DNA of 64,000 bases from Flavobacterium collinsii (GCF_902804485.1 NZ_CADCST010000067.1:62001-126000); one strand, 5' to 3'; positions 8,187 to 15,804 are shown, counted from the stretch's first letter. The notes: generated by a model from the sequence alone, not told the origin. Translations and numbers: made by a program.

Positions 8187-9026
8187 TTAATTAAACTTAT
8201 TATCGAGAGCCGCATCTAATTTTATCAGAAAGTCTCTTCCAAATGTATCATTCTCTAAACCTTCATACAAAAATGCAGGCAAGGTTTTATCGCAGTTTTC
8301 TTTGTTACTCAAAATCGCCATGCATAAGGCGGCAACCGTATCTGTATCTCCACCGTAATCTATACTCGTTTTTAAGCAATCTTTCATAGAAGTGGCTTCC
8401 GAAACGATTTTAATGACCGCTTGCGTCGTTGGATAACCGTGCATATCAATTGGCGAAGTAATCCTATAGGTTTCATTTTCCTTTAGCGTTTCATTCAAAA
8501 ATGGGATCAGGGTTGATCCATCCCCTAAATTGTATTTAAAGTAGTGAACCGCCAACGCAATACGCTTCGCACAACTGATCCCTTCGACTGTATAATGGGA
8601 AGTTCTTGCCTGAATTTCGCAGAACTGCATCAATTGATCGATATCCCTTAAGTAGCCAATACTATAAGCTCTCATGGCAGAACCGTTTCCACTACTTCCT
8701 TTATCGATTATCTTGATAAAATCAATTCCGCTCTTACTGGCGTCCAAAGCATTGTAAACTCTATCCGAGTACCCTCTTCTTTTATCTCTATGAAATACCT
8801 CAACAAACTTATCTGCTACTTTGATTTCGTTCCAATTATCCTCTTCTAATAACAATTCTGAAATGGCAATTGCCATTTGGGTATCGTCTGTATAACGTTT
8901 GTAAATTTCAGTATAAAGTCCGTGTTTGTGATACTGCGTTAAATGGTTGTTTTGCGCAATAAAATCTAAATCCCGAAATTCAAAACCTGCACCGTATGCG
9001 TCACCTATTGCTGCTTCTAGTATCAT
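8187..9026 (-). CDS. ADP-ribosylglycohydrolase family protein
   Basis: This is a 279-residue ARH/DraG-fold protein. The two-metal site motifs are clear: AAIGDAYGAGFEF at the N terminus, YTDDTQMAIAIS (TDD), SSGNGSAMRA, and GGDTDTVAALCMAI near the C terminus. The family removes ADP-ribose from proteins, nucleic acids or small conjugates and so releases ADP-ribose. It lies in an operon with NADAR, KptA and an NrtR repressor, all tied to ADP-ribose or NAD, which supports an ADP-ribose-releasing role. The exact substrate is unknown. Confidence 0.9.
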   Translation of the reverse strand: MILEAAIGDAYGAGFEFRDLDFIAQNNHLTQYHKHGLYTEIYKRYTDDTQMAIAISELLLEEDNWNEIKVADKFVEVFHRDKRRGYSDRVYNALDASKSGIDFIKIIDKGSSGNGSAMRAYSIGYLRDIDQLMQFCEIQARTSHYTVEGISCAKRIALAVHYFKYNLGDGSTLIPFLNETLKENETYRITSPIDMHGYPTTQAVIKIVSEATSMKDCLKTSIDYGGDTDTVAALCMAILSNKENCDKTLPAFLYEGLENDTFGRDFLIKLDAALDNKFN

Positions 9027-9068
9027 AATGAGTTGTGTTTTATAATTTAAAAATGGCGCCTGATGCTT

Positions 9069-9650
9069 TTACGATTTAAATTCTATATACTTTGCCGGAA
9101 CCTCAGCAGTTAGCCAAACATTATTTTCGGACAAATAAAATTTAAATCCGTCTCTGTACATGGCACCGCTTCTTACGGTCAGAATCTCCGGAACGCCTCG
9201 CCTGCTTCCCACCTTTATGGCAGTTTCCTTGTCTTTAGAAAGATGTACGTGCTGACGGCTCATTTTTTGTAAGCCTTCACGTTTTATGCTTTCCATAAAC
9301 TTTCCAATTGTTCCGTGGTATAAAAACTCTGAAGGTTCGGTTTCATCTAAATTTAATTCAACCGAAATGGAATGTCCCTGACTTGCTCTGATTTTCGTTT
9401 TATCTTCATTAAAAGCAAAACGTTTTTTATCATTATTTTCTACCACGTAATCTAAAAGTTCAGCAGTCATTTGATTTTGACTTCCTCTATTATTACATTT
9501 TAGAATCAATTCTTCAACATCTGTCCAACCGTTCTCGTCTAATCTTAAACCGATAGTTTCCGGTGAATGCCGAAGCACCAGACTCAGAAATTTACTCACG
9601 CTTTTTGCTGTTTTTTCATTCATGTCTTTAGTCTTTAAGCTCTCTTTCAA
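9069..9650 (-). CDS. kptA: RNA 2'-phosphotransferase, Tpt1/KptA family
   Basis: This 193-residue protein carries the Tpt1/KptA signatures: SKFLSLVLRHSPETIGLRLD (RH pair of the catalytic set), WTDVEELI, IRASQGHSI, LYHGT, MSRQHVHLSKD and VGSRRGVPEIL. The family moves an RNA 2'-phosphate to NAD, releasing nicotinamide and ADP-ribose 1'',2''-cyclic phosphate; some members also ADP-ribosylate nucleic-acid ends. Bacteria lack the usual tRNA-splicing substrate, so the natural role is open. An internal ATG at 9621-9623 is an equally plausible start (184 residues). It begins 5 nt after the NADAR gene ends. Confidence 0.93.
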   Translation of the reverse strand: MKESLKTKDMNEKTAKSVSKFLSLVLRHSPETIGLRLDENGWTDVEELILKCNNRGSQNQMTAELLDYVVENNDKKRFAFNEDKTKIRASQGHSISVELNLDETEPSEFLYHGTIGKFMESIKREGLQKMSRQHVHLSKDKETAIKVGSRRGVPEILTVRSGAMYRDGFKFYLSENNVWLTAEVPAKYIEFKS

Positions 9651-9655
9651 TAATC

Positions 9656-10189
9656 CTATACCTTTCTCAATTCATCCCTAACTCCCATCAAAGCAAAACC
9701 TAACAAATTCAAGCCTTTCCATTTAGCAGGATTCAAAACATCTTTGTGGTCACCAGCCATACCAATTCCCCAAATGGCATCAACCGGGCTGGCTTCTACA
9801 ATAATTCTATCGTTTGTATTTAGTAAAAAAGTTTTTAGCTCTGGATTCTGATTGAATTTATGATAATTGCCTTCTTTCACAATGTCAAATCTGGCAGCTA
9901 ACCAAAGCGTTTCATTATAATTCTTTACCTCTCTTCCTAACTTTTTGGCTTCCGCAGGGGATTTTGCCTGAAGGATTTTCGGCAAAACCTCATCATCTTT
10001 AAACAATTCGGCTTTCTTGGCCATCATCCAATGTTCGGCAGTTTTATAAGTTACTTTTTCTACTTCAAAAGAACTTAACCACCATTGACTAAAACAGGTT
10101 TTAGAGATGCTTCCGTCTTTATTGGGTTGGTGTCCCCAGAAAAATAAAAATTTACTTTCCGGAGTTATATTTTCTATATTGTATTTCAT
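9656..10189 (-). CDS. NADAR family protein (YbiA-like)
   Basis: I start this gene at the ATG 10187-10189 (177 residues); the open frame extends 61 codons further but those overlap the 3' end of prs and read as Arg-rich non-family sequence. Family motifs are FLFFWGHQPNKDG, CFSQWW, YKTAEHWMMAKKAELF, LGREVKNYNETLW and SPVDAIWGIGMA. NADAR proteins hydrolyse N-glycosidic bonds, either in riboflavin intermediates (YbiA type) or ADP-ribose on guanine in DNA. Its place among ADP-ribose genes favours the second kind of reaction, as inference. A 95-nt spacer with GAAACCTGAAACC repeats separates it from prs. Confidence 0.9.
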   Translation of the reverse strand: MKYNIENITPESKFLFFWGHQPNKDGSISKTCFSQWWLSSFEVEKVTYKTAEHWMMAKKAELFKDDEVLPKILQAKSPAEAKKLGREVKNYNETLWLAARFDIVKEGNYHKFNQNPELKTFLLNTNDRIIVEASPVDAIWGIGMAGDHKDVLNPAKWKGLNLLGFALMGVRDELRKV

Positions 10190-10284
10190 TTTTTCTATTA
10201 TTGAAACAAAGAAGTAAGTTCTTTGTTTTTTCGTTTCAGGATTGAGATTTGCTACATAGCTTGAAACCTGAAACCTGAATTTAT

Positions 10285-11118
10285 TTAAACTAATTGATCC
10301 AATCCAATCACCTGAACGCTTTCGCCTTCGAAATCTTTTACGGAATTGGTGGTAAAAATAGCATCGAAGCAATTTAAAACTTCAAAACCTTTATTGAATA
10401 TTCCGTGGCTTACGGCCAAGTATAATTTTCCGGCATTTTTCTTTTTTAATTCTTCAGCCAATCCAACGAAAGTTCCTCCTCCATCACAAATATCATCCAC
10501 AATTAAACAATCCATTCCGTTTAGATCGTCTTCGTATACTTTAAAACCAGATAATCTTCCGGTTTTTACATCACGGCTTTTGCTGCATTCTACCACATCA
10601 ATACCGCCAAGAAACTCAGAAACTTTGTAGATTTTCTTCAAAGCGCCACCATCCGGCGAAATTAATTTTACGTTTTCACCGATTAACTTCAAAACTTGCT
10701 GAATAAAAGTGTGGTTTGGGATGACTTCGCAGTTGTTTACCAATGCCGAAGTAACCTCAGAGTGCGCATCAAAAACAAACACTTTATTCAACTGAAGTGT
10801 ATTAATAATATCTGCATATACTTTTACTGATAAAGATTCGCCTTTAATCATGACACGATCCTGTCTTGCTGCCGGGAAGTACGGAATGAACAGATCAATT
10901 ACTTTAACCTCCATTCTACGTAATGCGTCTACTGTGATGCACAATAAACCTAAATCGTTGAATGAATTTAACCGGTGTGTAATGGTTACTTTTTGTGTAG
11001 TGTCAAAATCAGGGTTAATTTTGATATGAGGCTCTCCTCCTGAAAATGTAAAGCTTTGGAATTTTATTTCTTCTTTATTAAGAATTGGAGTGAATTTTGG
11101 GTCTAAATTAAGTATCAT
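10285..11118 (-). CDS. prs: Ribose-phosphate pyrophosphokinase-like protein (PRPP synthase family)
   Basis: The 277-residue protein is shorter than housekeeping Prs (~310). It has the Prs/PRTase core: SGGEPHIKI, LFIPYFPAARQDRV (ATP-site Arg-Gln-Asp-Arg), KVFVFDAHSE, ISPDGGALKK, and CLIVDDICDGGGTF, the PRPP/ribose-5-phosphate loop. It makes PRPP from ribose 5-phosphate and ATP, the co-substrate needed by the nicotinamide phosphoribosyltransferase at the other end of the operon. The divergent length suggests a salvage-dedicated paralogue and not the main chromosomal Prs. A -33/-7 promoter overlapped by a palindrome lies 11 nt upstream. Confidence 0.9.
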   Translation of the reverse strand: MILNLDPKFTPILNKEEIKFQSFTFSGGEPHIKINPDFDTTQKVTITHRLNSFNDLGLLCITVDALRRMEVKVIDLFIPYFPAARQDRVMIKGESLSVKVYADIINTLQLNKVFVFDAHSEVTSALVNNCEVIPNHTFIQQVLKLIGENVKLISPDGGALKKIYKVSEFLGGIDVVECSKSRDVKTGRLSGFKVYEDDLNGMDCLIVDDICDGGGTFVGLAEELKKKNAGKLYLAVSHGIFNKGFEVLNCFDAIFTTNSVKDFEGESVQVIGLDQLV

Positions 11119-11128
11119 AGCTTTTTAG

Positions 11129-11149
11129 TTTGCGTTAATTATACGCAAA
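11129..11149. promoter_or_regulatory. Candidate NrtR operator O1
   Basis: A perfect inverted repeat, TTTGCGT, 7 nt, ACGCAAA. It overlaps the -7 box of the prs promoter and lies 11 nt from the prs start, the expected place for a repressor site. A near copy is at 11181-11201. Confidence 0.75.
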
Positions 11150-11175
11150 TATAGATCAATATATTTATTAAACAA
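11146..11175 (-). promoter_or_regulatory. Promoter of the prs-nadV operon
   Basis: On the minus strand, TTG (11173-11175) is followed by 19 nt and TATATTTG (11146-11153). This matches the Bacteroidota consensus TTG-N19-21-TAnnTTTG. The last four bases of the -7 box are part of operator O1. Confidence 0.75.
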
Positions 11176-11180
11176 TTTAT

Positions 11181-11201
11181 TTTGTGTAAAATTTACGCAA
11201 A
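11181..11201. promoter_or_regulatory. Candidate NrtR operator O2
   Basis: TTTGTGT, 7 nt, ACGCAAA: the same palindrome as O1 with one mismatch in one arm. Its centre lies 52 bp, about five helical turns, from the centre of O1. It overlaps the nrtR stop codon, so it is partly coding. Confidence 0.65.
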
Positions 11202-11885
11202 CTTTATTTCGAAGTGAAACCCCTTTTCTGTTAACTCTTTATATTTCAAATCATTGAACTTAAAAAGTTTTGCGGGGCGACCGCTTTTAACAGGCGAAAA
11301 ATGATCTGTTTGATCTAAAAAACCATAGCTAAGTATCTTCTTTCTAAAATTTCGTCGGTCAATTTCTTTCTCTAAAATGGTACAATAAAGATTTTCCAGA
11401 TCCGAAAACAAAAACTCTTGCGGAAGTAAATCGAAACCAACCGGTTCATAAGTCAGTTTTGCTTTTAATCTTGCTATAGCAGTTTTTACGATTAAATTAT
11501 GATCGAAAGCCAGAGAGGGAATCTGATCTATTTTGAACCATTGTACACGTTCGGCATCGGTATCTGCCTTAATTTCCAGACTTGAAGCGTCTACTAAAGC
11601 ATAATAAGCAACCGAAATCACACGATTTCTGGAATCTCTGTTAATATCATCTCCAAAAGTATATAGCTGCTCCATATAAGTAAGCTGAACATTGGTCTCT
11701 TCGTGCAGCTCTCTAATAACCGCTTCACTTAAAGATTCATCGTGCTTTACTAAACCACCTGGTAGAGCCCAATACTTTTCGGCAGAGCCAAACTTTTGCT
11801 CAATTAAAAGTACATACAAACTGTTGTTCTTATATCCAAACACAATGGCATCAACCGCAATTCGAATATTTTGAAAATTCTCCAT
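11193..11885 (-). CDS. nrtR: NrtR-type Nudix/winged-helix transcriptional regulator of NAD metabolism
   Basis: The Nudix half (residues ~1-140) has ALPGGLVKHDESLSEAVIRE and LHEETNVQ, recognisably a Nudix box. The C-terminal third (FRKKILSYGFL, SPVKSGRPAKLFKF) is the NrtR winged helix. The family represses NAD-synthesis genes and is released by ADP-ribose bound in the Nudix domain. I chose the ATG at 11883-11885 (230 residues), because the longer frame would start with a GTG at 11904-11906 that touches a -7 box. Head gene of the operon; paired palindromes follow it. It may also hydrolyse ADP-ribose, since the Nudix box is largely kept. Confidence 0.88.
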   Translation of the reverse strand: MENFQNIRIAVDAIVFGYKNNSLYVLLIEQKFGSAEKYWALPGGLVKHDESLSEAVIRELHEETNVQLTYMEQLYTFGDDINRDSRNRVISVAYYALVDASSLEIKADTDAERVQWFKIDQIPSLAFDHNLIVKTAIARLKAKLTYEPVGFDLLPQEFLFSDLENLYCTILEKEIDRRNFRKKILSYGFLDQTDHFSPVKSGRPAKLFKFNDLKYKELTEKGFHFEIKFA

Positions 11886-11905
11886 ATCTAAAAAATCATA
11901 TCTCA

Positions 11906-11913
11906 CAAATATA
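11906..11913 (-). promoter_or_regulatory. -7 box of nrtR
   Basis: TATATTTG on the minus strand, 21 nt before the chosen ATG. No good -33 element is seen at the usual distance. It excludes the upstream GTG as translation start. Confidence 0.5.
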
Positions 11914-12000
11914 ACGAATGAGAGCCAATTTTATAATCTATCGCCTAAGCAATAAATCATAAAACTAACTCTCATCAATATGTTCTTTCTTTCGAACTGC

Positions 12001-12357
12001 CTAGTTTATTGTTACTGTTCGTTTTGGAATAGAAGTACAATCTGCACCATTTTTTGCAACAGTAACCTCTGCACTAACTTCATAAGTTCCTGCCGCCGGG
12101 TAAATATGAGTAGTACTAGTTCCGGTTCCGGTTGTACCGTCTCCAAATGTCCACTTTACACCAACTAAAGTTCCGGTTCCGCTATATCCAACAGAATAGT
12201 TCATTAATTTTGGATTAGTAGCATCTGTAGAATTGTGTAATTTTACAAAAATCGCTTCTCCCAGACAATCTATAATCACCTCGTCGTCATGTTTGCTACA
12301 AGAGTTAGCCGTATAAAATACCAGGGCAAGCATTAAAATTGATACGATCTTTTTCAT
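12001..12357 (-). CDS. PKD-domain lipoprotein
   Basis: The start is set at the ATG 12355-12357, giving 118 residues with a lipoprotein signal (MKKIVSILMLALVFYTANSC, lipidated Cys at residue 20). The rest is essentially one PKD domain: VGVKWTFGDGTTGTGTS, then HIYPAAGTYEVSAEVTV. PKD domains mediate protein-protein or carbohydrate contacts on the cell surface. The upstream in-frame extension of ten codons would put charged residues before the signal and is not needed. No specific partner is visible nearby. Confidence 0.8.
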   Translation of the reverse strand: MKKIVSILMLALVFYTANSCSKHDDEVIIDCLGEAIFVKLHNSTDATNPKLMNYSVGYSGTGTLVGVKWTFGDGTTGTGTSTTHIYPAAGTYEVSAEVTVAKNGADCTSIPKRTVTIN

Positions 12358-12424
12358 TTTTAAAAATATTAAGAATTTATCTCCCAAAATTATTCTTTAA
12401 AAATACAGAAAACAATGATTTCTG

Positions 12425-13330
12425 TCATAATCTGTTACCAAAAAATAATTTTAATTCTTTGGAAATAATTTCAAAAAACGAATTCAAATTACTGTTTTTA
12501 GCGGTCAGTACAAACACATATACTTCCGGTACATGAAAACTGTTCCACAACAATTGCAATCTATTCTCTTTGATATATTTTCTAGCATTACAATTCCAGG
12601 TTATAGCCACTCCTTCATTATCGGATAACATGCGGAGCATTTCAGATTCTGACGGAATAATGTAATTGGGCACCATTGATGGCCTTTTTTTATTAAAGGC
12701 ATGCAGCCAGAATAATTTTATGTGCGGAATTCTCGCATCGTGACTGTACCACTTTTGCTCATTGAGCCACTGTTCTACCCCTGTATAATTATCTGATTTT
12801 AATTTCTGACGAAATTCAGAGGCATCCAAACTTGTCGGCGCCACCATTATGAGCTTAATTTTACCCACAATTTCATAGATTGTATCAAACGTATCATATC
12901 TTTTTGTGGTTATTGCAAAATCAAGTTTTTTAGCATCAACTAACTCAAAGAGCACATCATTTTCTGCAAAAGTAAAATCGATTAAATCAAACTTAGAAAT
13001 CAACAGATTTCCAATACAATTAAAAAGATTCTTCGAAATACCAACCGAAATTAATCGGGTAGCATCCTCTGCTTTTGCGCGAAAAGTACTCTCTACATTC
13101 TCAAGCCGGTCAAGTGCGTCTATGATTAAATTATTGAGTAACTTAGCGTATTCCGTTGGTTCTACGCCTTTTGACTTTCGATTAAACAATTTATTCCCAA
13201 CATGTGCTTCCAGCATTGAGATTTGCTGGCTAACTGCAGGCTGACTCATAAATAACTCTTTTGCAGCGATAGAAAAATTTCCGTTTTTATATACAGCCTT
13301 AAAGGTTCTGTACCACTCCAGATTCACCAT
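12425..13330 (-). CDS. LysR family transcriptional regulator
   Basis: The 301-residue length is standard. The N-terminal winged helix reads EWYRTFKAVYKNGNFSIAAK, then LFMSQPAVSQQISMLEAHVG, then KLFNRKSKGVEPT, a typical LTTR DNA-binding domain; residues ~90-300 form the periplasmic-binding-like effector domain. It is transcribed divergently from the DJ-1/PfpI gene with an 85-nt spacer, the classic arrangement for an LTTR and its target. The inducer is unknown; by context a reactive aldehyde or a related metabolite is possible. Confidence 0.9.
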   Translation of the reverse strand: MVNLEWYRTFKAVYKNGNFSIAAKELFMSQPAVSQQISMLEAHVGNKLFNRKSKGVEPTEYAKLLNNLIIDALDRLENVESTFRAKAEDATRLISVGISKNLFNCIGNLLISKFDLIDFTFAENDVLFELVDAKKLDFAITTKRYDTFDTIYEIVGKIKLIMVAPTSLDASEFRQKLKSDNYTGVEQWLNEQKWYSHDARIPHIKLFWLHAFNKKRPSMVPNYIIPSESEMLRMLSDNEGVAITWNCNARKYIKENRLQLLWNSFHVPEVYVFVLTAKNSNLNSFFEIISKELKLFFGNRL

Positions 13331-13391
13331 GACATAAATATATTTATAACAAACATAGTTTATTTTATTTTTACTGATATCACTTTAACCG

Positions 13392-13399
13392 TAAATTTG
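13392..13399 (+). promoter_or_regulatory. -7 box of the DJ-1/PfpI gene
   Basis: TAAATTTG, 16 nt before the ATG at 13416, in the LysR/DJ-1 divergent spacer. No clear -33 match, as expected if an activator is needed. Confidence 0.5.
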
Positions 13400-13415
13400 A
13401 TCAAAATTTAAACTT

Positions 13416-14177
13416 ATGAAAAAGATAACCTTACTTACGATTATAGCCTTTAGTGCTTTTAGCATCTCGGCTATAGCTCAAAAATCAACAAAAAAAAGTG
13501 CCAAAAAAGTACTATTTGTTGTAACCAGCAACGATAAACTGGGGAATACCGGAGAGAAAACCGGATTTTGGTCAGAAGAATTTGCTGCACCTTATTATGA
13601 ATTATTAGATCAGGGGGTCGAGATTACGATTGCTTCACCTTTAGGAGGTCAGCCACCAATTGATCCTAAAAGTGCCGATCCGGCATCGGCAACTGCAGAC
13701 ACTAAACGTTTTGATGCCGATAAAACTTTACAGGAAAAATTAAAACACACGCACAAACTTTCAACCATCAACCAAAAAGATTATGATGCAGTTTTTTATC
13801 CAGGAGGTCATGGACCTCTTTGGGACTTGGTAGAAGACAAAAACTCGATTGCTTTAATCGAATCTTTCTATACCCATAAAAAACCAGTTGCTTTTGTTTG
13901 TCACGCTCCTGCAGTTTTAAAAAACGTAAAAGTTAAAGGCGAATTTTTAGTAAAAGGCAAAAAAGTAACCGGTTTCACAAATGCCGAAGAAGAAGCGGTG
14001 GGTTTAACCAAAGTAGTACCGTTCTTATTGGAAGATGCTTTGACAAAAAATGGAGCTACCTTTTCGAAAGCAGCCAACTGGCAACCGTATGCTGTGGAAG
14101 ATGGCCTTTTAATCACCGGACAAAACCCTGCTTCATCTAAATTAGTAGCCGGAAAATTATTACAACAGTTAAAGTAA
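13416..14177 (+). CDS. Exported DJ-1/PfpI superfamily protein (Hsp31-like)
   Basis: The 253-residue protein has a signal peptide (residues 1-21, ending SISAIAQ). The type 1 glutamine-amidotransferase-like fold follows: FWSEEFAAPYYELLDQGVEI (with the conserved Glu), YDAVFYPGGHGPLWDL, and the nucleophile elbow AFVCHAPAVL with C162-H163. Hsp31/HchA relatives act as glutathione-independent glyoxalases, chaperones or deglycases. Export to the periplasm is notable, because most relatives are cytoplasmic. The YqhD-like aldehyde reductase downstream and the divergent LysR gene suggest a carbonyl-stress unit (inference). Confidence 0.87.
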   Translation: MKKITLLTIIAFSAFSISAIAQKSTKKSAKKVLFVVTSNDKLGNTGEKTGFWSEEFAAPYYELLDQGVEITIASPLGGQPPIDPKSADPASATADTKRFDADKTLQEKLKHTHKLSTINQKDYDAVFYPGGHGPLWDLVEDKNSIALIESFYTHKKPVAFVCHAPAVLKNVKVKGEFLVKGKKVTGFTNAEEEAVGLTKVVPFLLEDALTKNGATFSKAANWQPYAVEDGLLITGQNPASSKLVAGKLLQQLK

Positions 14178-14180
14178 GAA

Positions 14181-14251
14181 AGGTGCTGAGGTACTAAGGT
14201 TCTTAGGTACTTAACAAAAAAACTTAGAACCTTAGTACCACTGCACCTCAG
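14181..14251. repeat. Long imperfect hairpin repeat 1
   Basis: The left arm (from AGGTGC at 14181) contains GGTACTAAGGTTCT; the right arm contains AGAACCTTAGTACC and ends at GCACCT. The loop includes a run of A. It lies directly after the DJ-1 gene. Confidence 0.7.
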
Positions 14252-14282
14252 AAACTTAAAAATAAAACAATTAAAACAACAA

Positions 14283-14350
14283 AGATCCTAAGGTTATGAA
14301 TTACTACGATCATAAACAAAAAAACTTAGTACCTCATAACCTTAGCATCT
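14283..14350. repeat. Long imperfect hairpin repeat 2
   Basis: AGAT-C-CTAAGGTTATGA (14283-14299) pairs with TCATAACCTTAG-C-ATCT (14334-14350), and further TACT/AGTA pairing extends inward. It shares the AACAAAAAAACTTAG loop segment with hairpin 1. Confidence 0.7.
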
Positions 14351-14366
14351 TAGAAACTCTAAAAAA

Positions 14367-15524
14367 ATGCTAAACTTTGAATTATACAATCCGACGAATT
14401 TAATCTTCGGAAAAGGACAAATTGAAAAACTTTCTACTTTGGTTCCTAAAGATGCCAAAATCTTGCTGGCCTATGGTGGTGGAAGTATTTTTAAAAATGG
14501 AATTCACGAACAAGTCATCAATAACTTAAAAGGTTATGATATTGTAGAATTTGGCGGAATCGAACCCAATCCGCATTTCGAAACTTTAATGAAAGCGGTT
14601 GCTGTTATAAAAGCTGAAAAAATTGATTTCATCTTAGCTGTCGGCGGTGGTTCTGTAATCGACGGTGTGAAATTCATTTCAGCAGCTGTGAATTTCGACG
14701 GAGATCCGATTGATATTTTACAAAAACGTTTGCTTATTAAAGAAAACGCTCTGCCTTTTGGAACTGTTTTGACTTTACCTGCAACGGGAAGCGAAATGAA
14801 TTCAGGAGCTGTTGTTACTATCGAAGCAACACAGGAAAAACTGGCTTTTGGCGGAAGTGCCCTTTTTCCTAAATTTTCAATTTGTGACCCAACTGTAATT
14901 GCCTCATTACCAAAAAGACAATTGCAAAATGGTGTTGTGGATGCGTATACACACGTAATGGAGCAATACCTGACCTACCCGCATGAAGGATATTTGCAAG
15001 ACCGAATTGCCGAAGGAATCTTGCAAACCTTAATTGAAGTTGGTCCAAAAGTAGTCGAAAATCCAACCGACTATGCTTTGGCTTCCAATTTTATGTGGAG
15101 CTGTACAATGGCTTTAAACGGACTCATTCAAAAAGGAGTTCCTTCTGACTGGGCTACACATATGATTGGTCATGAATTAACAGCTTTATACGGAATTGAT
15201 CATGCCAGAACGTTGGCGATTATCGGACCAAGTTTGTACCAAATAATGTTTGATACCAAAAAAGAAAAGCTGGCACAGTACGGCAGGAGAATTTTCAACT
15301 TAACGGGTTCTGACGATGAAGTTGCAAAAGAAGCAATCGATAAAACCGTTGACTTTTTCCATACTATGGGAATGGACACTAAACTCTCACAATACACTGA
15401 CGATTACAGCAAAACAGCCGATTTTATCGTAAATCGTTTTAACGAAAGAGGCTGGAAAGGTCTTGGAGAAAAACAATTGATTACGCTGGAAAAAGTAAAA
15501 TCGATTGTTGAAATGAGCTACTAA
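14367..15524 (+). CDS. yqhD: Iron-containing alcohol dehydrogenase, YqhD-like aldehyde reductase
   Basis: The 385-residue protein is close in length to E. coli YqhD (387). Visible are the N-terminal NPTNLIFGKGQIEKL, the NADP-binding AVGGGSVIDGVKF, LPATGSEMNSGAVV, and the metal site VVDAYTHVMEQYL (Asp and His) with DWATHMIGHELTALY and GIDHARTLAI (two further His). YqhD uses NADPH to reduce short aldehydes and detoxifies glyoxal-type carbonyls. It follows the DJ-1 gene after two hairpin repeats, so co-transcription is uncertain, but the pairing fits an aldehyde-defence role. Confidence 0.9.
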   Translation: MLNFELYNPTNLIFGKGQIEKLSTLVPKDAKILLAYGGGSIFKNGIHEQVINNLKGYDIVEFGGIEPNPHFETLMKAVAVIKAEKIDFILAVGGGSVIDGVKFISAAVNFDGDPIDILQKRLLIKENALPFGTVLTLPATGSEMNSGAVVTIEATQEKLAFGGSALFPKFSICDPTVIASLPKRQLQNGVVDAYTHVMEQYLTYPHEGYLQDRIAEGILQTLIEVGPKVVENPTDYALASNFMWSCTMALNGLIQKGVPSDWATHMIGHELTALYGIDHARTLAIIGPSLYQIMFDTKKEKLAQYGRRIFNLTGSDDEVAKEAIDKTVDFFHTMGMDTKLSQYTDDYSKTADFIVNRFNERGWKGLGEKQLITLEKVKSIVEMSY

Positions 15525-15550
15525 AACATAAGTCCCAAATAAAAAAATCC

Positions 15551-15580
15551 AAATTCCAATTTTAAGCTCATTTGGAATTT
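15551..15580. repeat. AATTCCAA hairpin (TGGAATTTGGA family)
   Basis: AAATTCCAA (15551-15559) pairs with TTGGAATTT (15572-15580). It is a shorter relative of the hairpins at 30147-30194 and 36871-36946. Confidence 0.55.
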
Positions 15581-15583
15581 TAC

Positions 15584-15619
15584 AAAAAAGGCGTTCTCAC
15601 TTTCGAGGAACGCCTTTTT
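15584..15619 (+). terminator. Rho-independent terminator after yqhD
   Basis: AAAAAGGCGTTC pairs with GAACGCCTTTTT (15608-15619) and is followed by an AT-rich tail. Confidence 0.87.
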
Positions 15620-15804
15620 ACAATACTAAAACAAAATTAACTAACTCAATTCTTGCTAAACTCATTAAATTCTAATTTATAAATAGTTACAACGTATTGA
15701 TTGTCTTTTTATTGTGCATACCGAAAAATATTTAATTTTTAAATTTAAAACCTTCTGTAAACCATTGCATTTAATAGTGGTTTCTAAATTTCTTAAATGA
15801 GATT

